The notes beneath the pieces were generated by a model, which saw nothing but the letters and a program-made list of their open reading frames with translations, was not told the DNA's origin and did not search any database. From positions 88,652 through 152,651 of the forward strand of contig CAJWFK010000001.1 of assembly GCA_913031125.1 (NCBI GenBank): a stretch of DNA of 64,000 bases. Reading direction: 5' to 3'. Made by a program: the position numbers and the translations under genes. The DNA comes from an uncultured Woeseia sp. (GTDB lineage Bacteria > Pseudomonadota > Gammaproteobacteria > Steroidobacterales > Woeseiaceae). This document shows, piece by piece, positions 8,920 through 18,691 of this stretch (its first letter is position 1; the number at the start of each line of letters is the position of its first letter).

Positions 8920-9580
8920 GAGTACGGTTCCCGTTTCTCTGAGCATAAACTAAAAACAGCACCACAAAAGTAAAACTCAAGAGCCCTGCGGATAGAATAT
9001 GCGCATCCGCATAGTTAAGCGTTTCAACATGCTCGTAGATCGCAATAGAAATCACTTTTGTCTGTCCGGGAATGTTTCCTCCCACCATTAATACGACCCC
9101 AAATTCACCTATGGTGTGAGCAAACGCGAGAACAGCAGAAGTAATAAAACCCCGTCTCGCCTGGGGCACTACAACAGAAAAAAATGCATCGATACGACTA
9201 GCATTTAGTGTATAGGCTGCCTCCATAGGCCCTACACCAATTGACTCAAACGAGTTTTGAAGGGGTTGCACCATGAATGGCAATGAATAAATCACAGAAG
9301 CAACGACCAAGCCTGTGAACGAAAATGTTAAAGCATCCCCCGTGACCTGGAGCCAAAAAGACCCAACCGGTGATGCTGGGCCTAGTGCTATCAGAAAATA
9401 AAAGCCTATAACGGTCGGCGGCAGCACTAAAGGCAATGCAGTAATTGCCTCTATAACAGGCTTCAATCGGGAAGTCGTGCACGACAACCACCATGCCAGA
9501 GGCGTGCCTAAGAAAAACAATATCACGGTTGTAACACCGGCAAGTGCCAGTGATAACCAAAGAGGGCCTAGATCCGGCAT
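8912..9580 (-). CDS. modB: Molybdate ABC transporter permease ModB
   Basis: A 222-aa inner-membrane permease with about five hydrophobic helices. It carries the binding-protein-dependent permease (EAA) loop LNASRIDAFFSVVVPQARRG, which couples to ModC. TALPLVLPPTVIGFYFL is characteristic of ModB. It sits 3 bp downstream of modA and overlaps modC, so the three genes form a tight operon. Confidence 0.94.
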   Translation of the reverse strand: MPDLGPLWLSLALAGVTTVILFFLGTPLAWWLSCTTSRLKPVIEAITALPLVLPPTVIGFYFLIALGPASPVGSFWLQVTGDALTFSFTGLVVASVIYSLPFMVQPLQNSFESIGVGPMEAAYTLNASRIDAFFSVVVPQARRGFITSAVLAFAHTIGEFGVVLMVGGNIPGQTKVISIAIYEHVETLNYADAHILSAGLLSFTFVVLFLVYAQRNGNRTHA

Positions 9581-9583
9581 ATT

Positions 9584-10327
9584 TTAGGGTATTCCATAAC
9601 CAGACGATGCTATTTGTTCACGCGCTTCCTGACTTTTCAGGAATTCTACAAAATCATGGGCTGCGACATTATCGACAGCGCGAGACAACACGATCGCATC
9701 CTGGCGGATTGGACTATAAATATCTGAGTCAATATCCACAAAAGTTCCTCCAAACTCTGAATTATTCAGTAAGACCTGTGACAGTGAGACAAATGCTGCG
9801 TCCGCGTTTCCGGTGGCAGCAATCGTAAATGTTTGTCCGATGTTCTCTCCCATAACGATGCTGCCCGCTAATTCTTTCCACAACCCGATACTTAGCAAAA
9901 CTTCCCGGGCTGCAAAGCCATAAGGTGCAACTTCTGGGTTTGCTATGGCTAGCCTGCGGATACCCGATTGCAATGTCTTTTGCCAAGCTCCGTTCTCAAA
10001 AACCGAACGAGTTCTGCTCCACAATACAAGCCGACCTTTAGCATAAGTAAACCGAGAGCCACTGATACCCAGCCCGGACTCCTCAATTAAAGCAGGTCGT
10101 GCTTCGTCAGCTGCAAAAAAAATGTCAAATGGAGCACCGTGAACAATTTGTGCATACAACAAGCCCGTCGAGCCACTAGTAACCTTAATTCGATTTTCAG
10201 AAGATGCTTCAAATTGGTCGCGAAGCTTTTCAAGCACAGGCATAAAATTAGTAGCTACCGCTACCAGAGCCTCGGCATTAACGGGTGCCGATAACCCTAA
10301 AAAAATTAACAACAGGATTGGTCTCAT
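9584..10327 (-). CDS. modA: Molybdate ABC transporter substrate-binding protein ModA
   Basis: A 247-aa periplasmic solute-binding protein. The signal peptide ends around VNA-EA. The mature N terminus VAVATNFMPVLEKL, the oxyanion-contact GSTGLLYAQI and PFDIFFAADEARP match ModA, and the C terminus DFVEFLKSQEA is also typical. It captures molybdate or tungstate and hands it to ModB. It starts 3 bp after the rhomboid stop. No molybdoenzyme is visible in the window, so the consumer of molybdenum lies elsewhere. Confidence 0.93.
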   Translation of the reverse strand: MRPILLLIFLGLSAPVNAEALVAVATNFMPVLEKLRDQFEASSENRIKVTSGSTGLLYAQIVHGAPFDIFFAADEARPALIEESGLGISGSRFTYAKGRLVLWSRTRSVFENGAWQKTLQSGIRRLAIANPEVAPYGFAAREVLLSIGLWKELAGSIVMGENIGQTFTIAATGNADAAFVSLSQVLLNNSEFGGTFVDIDSDIYSPIRQDAIVLSRAVDNVAAHDFVEFLKSQEAREQIASSGYGIP

Positions 10328-10330
10328 AGA

Positions 10331-11113
10331 TCATCGCCTATCTATGCGGTGCCAATTCCTGTTGCGAGATTTATTTTTTTGCCATCCATGGTATGGATGT
10401 CGATCAAGCAAATCCTTATTGCGGAACAGGTACACGAAAAAGCCGCCCGCCACAAAGCCACCAACATGTGCCCAGAAAGCAACGCCCCCTCCCTCATTTC
10501 CATAAGTTGTTACACCACTCATCACCTGCACAAGGAACCAGTAGCCAAGCATCAAGAATGCCGGCACTGCAAACGTTGTGACATAAAAGCCAAGGAAAAC
10601 AAGCATGTGCACACTAACTCGTGGATATAAGAGAATATAGGCGCCCATGACACCTCCGATCGCACCCGATGCGCCGACCATAGGGACCTGGGATGCCGGA
10701 TCCGCTGCCACCTGAAAAACGGCAGCTACAAGTCCGCAGAGGAGATAAAAAACTAAGAACCGCAATGGCCCCATAGCATCTTCTACGTTATTTCCGAAGA
10801 TCCAAAGAAACCAAAGATTGCCGATAATGTGCATCCAACTACCATGCATAAACATTGACGTAACTGCTGTAAGCCAACCACCTGATCCGGCGAGTACACA
10901 TACATTGCCTGCGCCCAGATTTAATTCAGTACCTGGTGGAACCAGTTGCATCAGTTGAGCCGGAATCAGACCAAAACTGCAAATTGAATTTGCCAATGCT
11001 CCACCAGTACCCAAACCCTGCACTAAAATCCAAGCAATCACGTTCAAGGCAACGATCGTAATAGTCGCTACAGGTGTGAGTATTTGCGGGTTATCGTCGC
11101 GTATTGGAAACAT
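10331..11113 (-). CDS. Rhomboid family intramembrane serine protease
   Basis: A 260-aa polytopic protein with about six hydrophobic helices. The rhomboid catalytic dyad is visible: Ser in GASGAIGGVMG and His in AHVGGFVAGG. The L1-loop/helix 2 motif HIIGNLWFLWIFGNNVED is also present. It cleaves transmembrane substrates within the membrane; the substrate is unknown. It lies between an aromatic aminotransferase (24 bp upstream) and modA (3 bp downstream) on the same strand, an arrangement without obvious functional logic. Confidence 0.92.
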   Translation of the reverse strand: MFPIRDDNPQILTPVATITIVALNVIAWILVQGLGTGGALANSICSFGLIPAQLMQLVPPGTELNLGAGNVCVLAGSGGWLTAVTSMFMHGSWMHIIGNLWFLWIFGNNVEDAMGPLRFLVFYLLCGLVAAVFQVAADPASQVPMVGASGAIGGVMGAYILLYPRVSVHMLVFLGFYVTTFAVPAFLMLGYWFLVQVMSGVTTYGNEGGGVAFWAHVGGFVAGGFFVYLFRNKDLLDRHPYHGWQKNKSRNRNWHRIDRR

Positions 11114-11137
11114 CTTAAAACTCTCGGTATACCAGCA

Positions 11138-12349
11138 TTAGGCAGAGACTCTTTTCGCCCTGACATCTGCGAACGCTCCAGCAAGTATCTCTGACTGGTT
11201 ACCAAGCATCGCAGCGACATTGACACGGGCATCGGGAAGCATATAGATATGATACTGTTTTTCGAGAAACACTTGTTCCTCCTCGGTAATCGGCAAGCAA
11301 GAAAACATGCCATGCTGTCGTTCTATAAACGATGCATCAAAACCCGGGTTAGCAGCCTCGATAGTTGTGCGTAATGCTTTCCTTTTTTCACAAACGTGCT
11401 GCCTAATACCATCTAATTCCTTCCGCCATAAGGCCTCAAGTTCCGAGTCCGAAAGGATTTCATGAACAATTGCAGCACCATGATCAGGAGCCATAAAATA
11501 AAGCTGGCGAGCCATATCACGCATTTTTGCCCCCAAACTGACAATATCACCAGCCTCGGAGCCCACCATTACAGAAAGCATTCCAGCACGCTCACGGTAA
11601 ATACCGAATGATTTTGATGAAGACACAGCCAATAACATCTCAGGAACAGATTCGATCATCAAACGAGCACCCGCCACATCCTCCTCGATACCCTCACCAA
11701 ATCCCTGATAAGCAACATCAACGAAAGGCAAAGCCCCAGTCCGGTTAACTGCGTCAGCAACAAGTTTCCATTGAGCTATATCCAGATCCTGGCCAGTCGG
11801 ATTATGACAGCAGCCGTGTAGCAAAATTATATCGTCGCGTTGCATTTCCCACAGATCTTCCAGCATGCCCTCAATATCTAGAAAACCTTTTGCCTGATCA
11901 TAGTAACGATAAGAGCGAATCTCTAAACCAGCCACCTCAAAAAATTCGACTTGGTGCGGCCAAGTCGGCTCAGAAACCCAGACGACAGAATGTGGGGACA
12001 AACTGTGGATCAAGGCAGCACCAAGGCGCAAAGCACTTCCAGCACCGGGAGTCTGTGCCGATACAATTCGTGATGTTTGAAGTACGGTGTGATTCCCGCC
12101 CAGTACAAGGCGCTCAATATCGCGACAATAATCGTGGTTGCCGAGTGGGGAAAGGTAAGACTTCGGTAAGCCTCGAGCAATTAACCGAGATTCCGCCTGA
12201 CGAACCACATCCATCACTGGCACGTTGCCAAATGCATCACGAAATACACCTATTCCGAGATCAATCTTGTCCGGATACTGGTCTTCCGCCAGCCGAATGA
12301 ACATCGCTTCAATTGGATCGTTTACGTAATCTCTAAAATTTTTGAACAT
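11138..12349 (-). CDS. Aromatic amino acid / aspartate aminotransferase
   Basis: A 403-aa class I aminotransferase of the AspC/TyrB group. It has the N-terminal DKIDLGIGVFRDAFGNVPVM, YLSPLGNHDY, CCHNPTGQDLD and VSSSKSFGIYRERAG, where Lys is the PLP-binding residue. The C terminus differs from E. coli TyrB, so substrate preference is uncertain; aromatic or dicarboxylic amino acids are likely. It is first in the run aminotransferase-rhomboid-modABC. Confidence 0.88.
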   Translation of the reverse strand: MFKNFRDYVNDPIEAMFIRLAEDQYPDKIDLGIGVFRDAFGNVPVMDVVRQAESRLIARGLPKSYLSPLGNHDYCRDIERLVLGGNHTVLQTSRIVSAQTPGAGSALRLGAALIHSLSPHSVVWVSEPTWPHQVEFFEVAGLEIRSYRYYDQAKGFLDIEGMLEDLWEMQRDDIILLHGCCHNPTGQDLDIAQWKLVADAVNRTGALPFVDVAYQGFGEGIEEDVAGARLMIESVPEMLLAVSSSKSFGIYRERAGMLSVMVGSEAGDIVSLGAKMRDMARQLYFMAPDHGAAIVHEILSDSELEALWRKELDGIRQHVCEKRKALRTTIEAANPGFDASFIERQHGMFSCLPITEEEQVFLEKQYHIYMLPDARVNVAAMLGNQSEILAGAFADVRAKRVSA

Positions 12350-12510
12350 CGCAATCCGCGCTAGTCTTAACGCCCACCATTCTATTTCACCTATCGACAG
12401 GTTAATACGATCAAATTCACTGGGACTATAGCGCGAATTGGCTGCGACGACAGCACGCTATGCATGTCACTGTATCAAGCGCTTTCTTAAATGACATAAA
12501 GGAGGTGAAT

Positions 12511-12555
12511 TTGACAATTAAACTCGACTTGGACCATACCCCTAATCCAGCGTAA
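12511..12555 (+). CDS. Possible 14-aa micro-ORF with near-ideal ribosome binding site
   Basis: In the 260-bp gap between the aminotransferase and the ferric-reductase-like gene, AAGGAGGTGA (12499-12508) is a ten-base perfect complement of the 16S rRNA tail. It is followed two bases later by TTG, opening a 14-codon frame that reads MTIKLDLDHTPNPA and then stops. GGAGGTGA can pair with TCACCTTC (12560-12567), which would hide the ribosome site in a hairpin. The start spacing is very short and TTGACA at 12511 could instead be a -35 box, so translation is uncertain. Confidence 0.25.
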   Translation: MTIKLDLDHTPNPA

Positions 12556-12609
12556 TCAATCACCTTCCACTAGACACCATTAAGCTATACATACCACTAC
12601 TAGGTCTGC

Positions 12610-13551
12610 TTATCCGAGCTCGCTTGCCGGCTCCTCTGAGAGTCGCTGTGAAAGCATATTAGCTTTTGGTGTACTCAAAAAATAAGTTCCAACACCAATG
12701 AGAAATAAAGCAATCCAAGGCTCAAATGGCCAATATGGAAGCCATGATTCAAGGGTCGCTGACCATGCAGGCGTCGTCAGAAATGCTGAAACCGGCGCTT
12801 GCCATTGATGGGCAGTAACCGACAACAAAAGGCCCAAGGCGACCATCGTTCCACCTAACATCCTGGATGTCATTGGGATACTGCTTTCCGGCATCTCATT
12901 TTTTAACTTTTGCAAACGCTTCTTGCCCCAGGCTGCAATTCTCAATGCAAATGCAAGAAAACCGGCCACATAGAATACATAATGATACATTTGCGGAGCA
13001 GTCCCATAGTAACCGGATACCTGCCACCAATAGACACTAAACGCATAAGCCCACAAGAAATATATAGCGCTCCTATGTAACAATTTCCATTGGGTCGGAT
13101 TTAAGTACTTTCGGCCTAGTTGGAAAGATGTCACTACCATCGCGGCTAGGAAGATATAGCCAGTGCTGCCTTCGAGCTCGTTTCTAAATAAATAGATATC
13201 TTCGAAGTAATACTCACGAAAATAATTCGACATCATGAAAATAAAAGCACCTTGCCACGCCATCGCCACGGCAAAGCCAAAACCGATATATTTTCGATTA
13301 CGCAGGCACCACGTTGAAAACGCTCCAGGAAACAATACTGGTAATGCCGCGGCCACAACTACAACATATAAAATCGGTACCGCAAAGCGCACAGCATATC
13401 CAATCATGTGCGATATTTCCTCACCAGAGGATATGCCGGTCTGCAGCATCTCAATTACTATTACAATTGACATCGGAACGGAAATAAGCCAAACCAAGTT
13501 CCACCCGTTAATGGCCTTGTGTTGCCAAATATTTTTCGCTTCATTACTCAT
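12610..13551 (-). CDS. Ferric reductase-like transmembrane protein
   Basis: A 313-aa integral membrane protein with about eight hydrophobic helices. The middle carries a ferric-reductase-like heme-binding bundle pattern: LNPTQWKLLHRSAIYFLWAY, and His in MYHYVFYVAGF. This resembles MsrQ and related b-type heme membrane subunits, but no MsrP-like molybdoenzyme lies next to it. The C-terminal 90 residues add two more helices. Electron-transfer function is inferred from the family only. Confidence 0.7.
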   Translation of the reverse strand: MSNEAKNIWQHKAINGWNLVWLISVPMSIVIVIEMLQTGISSGEEISHMIGYAVRFAVPILYVVVVAAALPVLFPGAFSTWCLRNRKYIGFGFAVAMAWQGAFIFMMSNYFREYYFEDIYLFRNELEGSTGYIFLAAMVVTSFQLGRKYLNPTQWKLLHRSAIYFLWAYAFSVYWWQVSGYYGTAPQMYHYVFYVAGFLAFALRIAAWGKKRLQKLKNEMPESSIPMTSRMLGGTMVALGLLLSVTAHQWQAPVSAFLTTPAWSATLESWLPYWPFEPWIALFLIGVGTYFLSTPKANMLSQRLSEEPASELG

Positions 13552-13670
13552 GTTGTTTATTCACTCTAAAAAAATGGGCCCGTCCAGCATATGCTCTCAT
13601 GTAGCGACTGTATAATCGACCCCTCAACAAATAGAGCCGGTATAGCAAGCTCATATGATAGTATTTGGCC

Positions 13671-13892
13671 ATGCTGAAAACTCTAAAATTACCTGCCAAG
13701 TCTATATGCAAAGTCGTTATTTCCTTTGTGCCATGGGTAATTGCCATGTACCTGTTTTACTGGCTTGATTCTAGTGGTACCTGGACTAGCGATACGCCGC
13801 ATCGCGGTAAGATATCCGTAGCAATCCTCACTGCTGGAATGTTGTTATCATTTGTTGTTCATTCCTATATTTCACGGCGCGGGCAGAAGTAA
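13671..13892 (+). CDS. Small hypothetical membrane protein
   Basis: A 73-aa protein from ATG 13671 (an in-frame TTG lies 6 bp upstream). Two hydrophobic helices (about residues 13-33 and 48-64) flank a short polar loop containing WTSDTPHRGK. The C terminus is basic (SRRGQK). No family is recognised. It is divergent from the ferric-reductase-like gene and stands 151 bp before the sugar porter. Confidence 0.5.
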   Translation: MLKTLKLPAKSICKVVISFVPWVIAMYLFYWLDSSGTWTSDTPHRGKISVAILTAGMLLSFVVHSYISRRGQK

Positions 13893-14043
13893 TAGAAACG
13901 AGCCTGATAAAATAGAGTTTTGCCTACTTGACCTTTGATACCGTCTACTCTGTCAGCAAGGTAAGTTAAAATGCCACATTACCTGACGTCGAGATGTCCT
14001 AAGCAGTCCCCTCCCTAAATTAAGCGGATACCGGAGCCATACT

Positions 14044-15366
14044 TTGAGTAAAAGCATTGCCTACTGGTCTATAACAGTTGCTATTGCCGGGTTCCTTTTC
14101 GGTTTTGATACAGCTGTTATCTCCGGGGCAGACAAGCCACTGCAATCACTTTGGCAAACCGACGATTTATTTCATGGCTTATTTGTTATGTCAGCCGCTC
14201 TCTGGGGCACGGTTTTTGGTGCCTTGTTCGGCAACTGGCCCTGTGAACGATATGGGCGTCGTAAAGTATTGATCGGTATTGGGCTTCTGTACCTTGTTTC
14301 GGCGATAGGGTCCGCACTTGCCCCGGACCCTTACAGCTTTTCTTTGTGTCGACTCATTGGCGGCCTAGCTGTTGGTACATCATCCATTGTAGTGCCAGCC
14401 TACATTTCTGAAATTGCCCCGCCCGCTGCGAGAGGTCGGCTGGTTGCCATTTATCAGTTTCAAATTGTATTTGGCATTCTAGTCGCCTTTTTCTCCAACT
14501 TTTTATTGTCAGGTTTCCTTAGTCTTGGATGGCGCTGGATGTTAGGCGTTGAAGCAATACCCGCTCTGATCTACTTGTTACTGGTTGTCCGAGTTCCCGA
14601 AAGTCCTAGATGGCTTCTTTTGCATAACGATGACGAAAATGAAAGCCGGCGGATTTTCCGACTAATTGATCCAAATACAGTGGACCAGACGATCAACCAC
14701 ATTCGACTCACCCAACAACGATTTACTGATGACCGTTTGTTGCAGCGAATATATCTGCGGCCAGTATTGCTAGCCTTCTTTCTAGCCGCCTTTAACCAGC
14801 TATCCGGCATTAATTTCGTGATTTATTTTGCTCCGCGTATTTTTGAGCTAGCGGGACTAGACAATAGTTCTGCTCTATTGTCCACAGCGGGCATTGGCTT
14901 GATAAATCTTGCATTTACAATGCTGGGAATTTGGTTAATCGACAGAGCAGGAAGAAAAACATTACTGTTAATGGGCTCGATCGGCTACATCGCATCATTA
15001 GCAGCTATCTCATGGGCATTTAATGTCGGTGCAAGCGGGCTTCTGGTGGTGCTATTTGTTTTTGTTTTTATAGCATCACATGCTATTGGCCAAGGAGCTG
15101 TAATATGGGTATTCATCGCCGAGGTTTTTCCTAATAACGTGCGTACTAAAGGCCAATCACTCGGCTGCGGAACACACTGGGTATTGGCAGCATTAATCAC
15201 CCTGCTCATGCCTCATCTACTCAGCCTATACGATGGACAGACTATCTTTGGATTCTTTGCTGGCATGATGATATTGCAGCTACTTTTTGTCTCATTTGTG
15301 CTGCCGGAAACCAAAGGAAAAAGTCTCGAATCTTTAGCAATGACTGGTGTAAGCGGAACTGACTAA
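14044..15366 (+). CDS. Sugar porter family MFS transporter
   Basis: A 440-aa twelve-helix transporter with major-facilitator sugar-porter signatures: GFLFGFDTAVISGA in helix 1, GRRKVLIGIG in loop 2-3, PESPRWLL before the central loop, FNQLSGINFVIYFAP in helix 7, DRAGRKTLLLMGS and the C-terminal PETKGKSLE. This is the XylE/GalP type, a proton-coupled monosaccharide importer in the inner membrane. TTG at 14044 is the likely start, with GGAG upstream. A secreted esterase follows by 15 bp. Confidence 0.92.
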   Translation: MSKSIAYWSITVAIAGFLFGFDTAVISGADKPLQSLWQTDDLFHGLFVMSAALWGTVFGALFGNWPCERYGRRKVLIGIGLLYLVSAIGSALAPDPYSFSLCRLIGGLAVGTSSIVVPAYISEIAPPAARGRLVAIYQFQIVFGILVAFFSNFLLSGFLSLGWRWMLGVEAIPALIYLLLVVRVPESPRWLLLHNDDENESRRIFRLIDPNTVDQTINHIRLTQQRFTDDRLLQRIYLRPVLLAFFLAAFNQLSGINFVIYFAPRIFELAGLDNSSALLSTAGIGLINLAFTMLGIWLIDRAGRKTLLLMGSIGYIASLAAISWAFNVGASGLLVVLFVFVFIASHAIGQGAVIWVFIAEVFPNNVRTKGQSLGCGTHWVLAALITLLMPHLLSLYDGQTIFGFFAGMMILQLLFVSFVLPETKGKSLESLAMTGVSGTD

Positions 15367-15381
15367 AAAGGCAATACCCGG

Positions 15382-16314
15382 ATGGAAACTAACAACAAAT
15401 ATTTAACTGTTTTTATAATGATCCTCCTTTTTGGCTGCGGCAGCTCTAGCGCACCTGAAGTTGAAATAACTACTCCGAGGGCGCCCTGTGGATTAAGTGG
15501 CGAAAACATTCTTTGTGCGGTAAATCATGATGGGTTAACGCGTAACTATCTTATTTATGTCCCAGACAATTACTCCGGACAGGAACCGGTGCCGTTACTT
15601 TTCAATTTACATGGTTACGGCAGCAATGCTGCTAACCAAAATTGGTACACCAACTTCGAGTATTTCGCAGACCAAGATCAGTTCGTGTTGGTAACGCCGG
15701 AAGGGACACTACTGGATGGCGAAACACACTGGGCAGTAGGTTCCTGGACGATCGAAAGTACTGCGGATGATATCGGCTTCGTAAAAACTTTAATCGACGT
15801 CGTCAGCTCTGACTACTTAATAGATGCGACACGTGTTTATGCCACAGGTATGTCAAATGGCGGTTATATGAGCTATCACCTAGCCTGCAACTTGAGTCAC
15901 AGGATAGCCGCTATTGCTTCAGTAACAGGCTCCATGTCTTTCGAGACCTTTGATGGTTGCCAGCCGGCGCAGCCAACGAGTGTGATGCAAATCCACGGTA
16001 CTGCTGATAACGTCGTTCCCATTAACGGAGATACCTGGACGAAACCTATTAATGATGTGATTGACTATTGGGTCACTTACAACGGCTGTGATGTTGACCC
16101 GGTTATAACAGCAGTTCCTGATGCCAATGAAGATGGTGTTATTTCTGAAAAATTGTCATATAACAACTGCATCGGCGGTACAGAAGTACACTACTATCGC
16201 ATGAATGGTATGGGTCATATCTGGCCTGAAGAATACAGAGGAGATGACCTAAGGGGATCCCGAATAATATGGGAGTTCCTATCAAGGTACAGTACCCAAG
16301 GGCTTATTAATTAA
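15382..16314 (+). CDS. Secreted lipoprotein esterase, PHB depolymerase / feruloyl esterase-like
   Basis: A 310-aa alpha/beta hydrolase with a lipoprotein signal (lipobox around LLFGC, Cys at about residue 20). The oxyanion region is FNLHGYGSN, the nucleophile elbow GMSNGGYMS, the acid residue around IHGTADNVVP and the catalytic His in GMGHIWPE. This pattern matches LpqC-type PHB depolymerase/feruloyl esterase-like proteins. It directly follows the sugar porter, so ester removal from a plant or algal polysaccharide before sugar uptake is plausible but inferred. Confidence 0.85.
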   Translation: METNNKYLTVFIMILLFGCGSSSAPEVEITTPRAPCGLSGENILCAVNHDGLTRNYLIYVPDNYSGQEPVPLLFNLHGYGSNAANQNWYTNFEYFADQDQFVLVTPEGTLLDGETHWAVGSWTIESTADDIGFVKTLIDVVSSDYLIDATRVYATGMSNGGYMSYHLACNLSHRIAAIASVTGSMSFETFDGCQPAQPTSVMQIHGTADNVVPINGDTWTKPINDVIDYWVTYNGCDVDPVITAVPDANEDGVISEKLSYNNCIGGTEVHYYRMNGMGHIWPEEYRGDDLRGSRIIWEFLSRYSTQGLIN

Positions 16315-16346
16315 AGAACAAAGCCCGCGCACAAATTTTTCCAAAT

Positions 16347-18668
16347 TCATTCCTGCGGGAGCAGAGTAATCTTGAACACTGCGTTTTCGTTTACAGCCTT
16401 CCGGGAAAATAACAACGGAAAGTGTTTTTCAGTAGCCCAGTTTTCCAGCAAATTACCATAAAACCGTGAACGCGGATCGCCCGACTGCCCGGGTGCATTA
16501 GTTGCCAGAGCCGCATCCCAGTTGCCGACGTCTACTACCATACGAAAGGATGCGCCAGACTGCACGTCGAAATTATCACCGTAAAAACCGGTATTATTAG
16601 TAGTATTTCCGGTACCTCCACGGGGATACGGAGCCAGCGCCATGCGGTTCTGCAATTCAGCTTTCGCTAACCCATGCAATGGATGCAAAAATTTGATCTG
16701 GTGTAAGGTTCCCCACTCCCACTTTTTAGGATTAGGCCCAAGAAGCGCAGTGGTTTCTTCCCAAGCATCAGCCAGTGTGTCGCTAACTATCTGTTGACCC
16801 TCATGTGTGCCTAGCTGCTCGAGCACAGTCATCGAGTCGAGGCTCATATTAGTTACATTTAACTGCCCATCGCTCAAAGATTGCGCGAGTGCAGGTGTTA
16901 GGTGACGCCTATACCAGACATTCCACAACGCAGCAGCTGATGAATCGATCTCGTGGTTTCCATCCCAATTTTTAAATAATTCATGACTAGCTAAATGATT
17001 TGTATCTAACAACGTTGCCAACATATTTCGAGTAAAAACAGAATGATAATCTCGTTGTAAGTCCAGAGAATCCTGCAGGCTGTGTCGGTCGTCTGCTGCC
17101 AGGACTTCCCACACACGCTTGTAACGCCACGGTGCAGACCATTCAAAACCGATCCTATACTTATCGATTGGATAGTCCTCCGGCAGATTCATGGAATTAG
17201 CCGTACCTGTAAATCCGCGTTCCGGATTGTACTCTTCGGGCAACACATCCATGTCGAAGTAGCCGTCCCATTCATAAGTTCCATTCCCGGGCACCGGTAA
17301 TAGTCCGTCCCAATTCAGGCGTACCGGAAAACGGCCAGCGGGTTTATAGCCTATGTTGCCGTCAATATCTGCATAAACCTGATTCTCTGACGGCGCCCCC
17401 CACCGATTCAATGCTCCTATGAATTCACGGAAATTTTGCGCACGCATGTATTCGACGCTACCAAAATACGGCGACATACCCGGTTCCAACCACGCTGCTC
17501 GCACCGAAAAAGCATGACTGCTGGTCTCAGCAATTACCGGCCCATGCCGGGTAAATTTGAGACTCACTGTCTCATCATCTGCACCGGAGACAGCTATAAT
17601 TTCGTCGACGAGCAAAAAAGGCTCAATATCTCCCCCATAGGCATACCCATTATCTCTTTTTTCATAGACGTACAAATCTTCCTGGTCTATTGGAAAAATA
17701 GTAAGTCCAAACGCAATACGCTCATTGTGCCCAATAGAAATACCGGGTAACGCCGGCTCTCCCGCACCAATCACATTAATTCCAGGAGCCTCCAGGTGAG
17801 CGATATAACGCAGAGAGGGAACCGCATGTCCACGGTGGGGATCATCAGCCAGTATTGGTCTGCCGGTAGTAGTCCGCTCAGGTGCTACTACCCAGTTATT
17901 ACTTCCCAGTGCCGGTGCGATATGTGGCTGATCACTAAGTACCGCCATTCCACTTGTAGAAGCACTAAAACTTACAGGGGCCTTGGCTAAGGTGTACAGA
18001 TGGAGCACATCCTCCGGGATAACGCATGGATCTAACCCTACTGGAACCGTCGTCTGCCAAGTCGGTTCTAACCGCTTCCATCGAGCTGCAAGGTCAAGCT
18101 GGCCAGCACAGGCGAGTTTTGCGCGCCACACTTCATTATTAAGATTCCTCCACAAACCGTTGCTACGAATCCGAACAACATCAGCTGGAACCCAGCGACT
18201 AGGCTTATAGCCAAGCATCTTGAACTCTGGCGGCAATAGCTGCGGCTGAGTTTCTGTTAGATCAACATACGCATTAATGCCGGCTGTAAAGGACACGGCA
18301 ATTTGCTTTGCATCATTGCCGTAAGCTAACCATTCGCTGTACATATCTTTACGATACAAAAATAGACGCGCAGCCTTATCTTGCTCTAGGTAATCAGAAC
18401 CAAAAGACTCTGATAATTGCCCCAAGCCCCGCTTGCGCCACAAGTCAATCTGCCAAAGTCGATCCCGCGCTGCATTAAATCCCTGAACATAAAAGGCATC
18501 ATAATGAGTCTGCGCGTAAATATGTGGCACACCCCATTTATCCACTATAATTTCCGCTGGCTTAACGAGACCTTTAACTTCATAACTCGCGCCCACATCA
18601 ATGCCTTGTTCAGATGCCCTAGAAAACTGGATCAGGCCCACTAACAAAATACAAAGTAGTTTCTTCAT
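16347..18668 (-). CDS. Penicillin acylase family (S45) N-terminal nucleophile amidase
   Basis: A 773-aa precursor with signal peptide (about residues 1-18, ending SRAS). The alpha-subunit segment GVPHIYAQTHYDAFYVQGF is followed by a spacer and the autoprocessing site ALGSNNWVVAPE, where Ser would become the N-terminal nucleophile. ILADDPHRG and the GTANSMNLP region near the oxyanion site follow. S45 enzymes hydrolyse amides such as beta-lactam side chains or acyl-homoserine lactones in the periplasm. It is last in the operon with the TTQ amine dehydrogenase, so it may release the amine that the dehydrogenase oxidises. Confidence 0.9.
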   Translation of the reverse strand: MKKLLCILLVGLIQFSRASEQGIDVGASYEVKGLVKPAEIIVDKWGVPHIYAQTHYDAFYVQGFNAARDRLWQIDLWRKRGLGQLSESFGSDYLEQDKAARLFLYRKDMYSEWLAYGNDAKQIAVSFTAGINAYVDLTETQPQLLPPEFKMLGYKPSRWVPADVVRIRSNGLWRNLNNEVWRAKLACAGQLDLAARWKRLEPTWQTTVPVGLDPCVIPEDVLHLYTLAKAPVSFSASTSGMAVLSDQPHIAPALGSNNWVVAPERTTTGRPILADDPHRGHAVPSLRYIAHLEAPGINVIGAGEPALPGISIGHNERIAFGLTIFPIDQEDLYVYEKRDNGYAYGGDIEPFLLVDEIIAVSGADDETVSLKFTRHGPVIAETSSHAFSVRAAWLEPGMSPYFGSVEYMRAQNFREFIGALNRWGAPSENQVYADIDGNIGYKPAGRFPVRLNWDGLLPVPGNGTYEWDGYFDMDVLPEEYNPERGFTGTANSMNLPEDYPIDKYRIGFEWSAPWRYKRVWEVLAADDRHSLQDSLDLQRDYHSVFTRNMLATLLDTNHLASHELFKNWDGNHEIDSSAAALWNVWYRRHLTPALAQSLSDGQLNVTNMSLDSMTVLEQLGTHEGQQIVSDTLADAWEETTALLGPNPKKWEWGTLHQIKFLHPLHGLAKAELQNRMALAPYPRGGTGNTTNNTGFYGDNFDVQSGASFRMVVDVGNWDAALATNAPGQSGDPRSRFYGNLLENWATEKHFPLLFSRKAVNENAVFKITLLPQE

Positions 18669-18691
18669 AAATTAAGGTTCAAGTAAAACAT

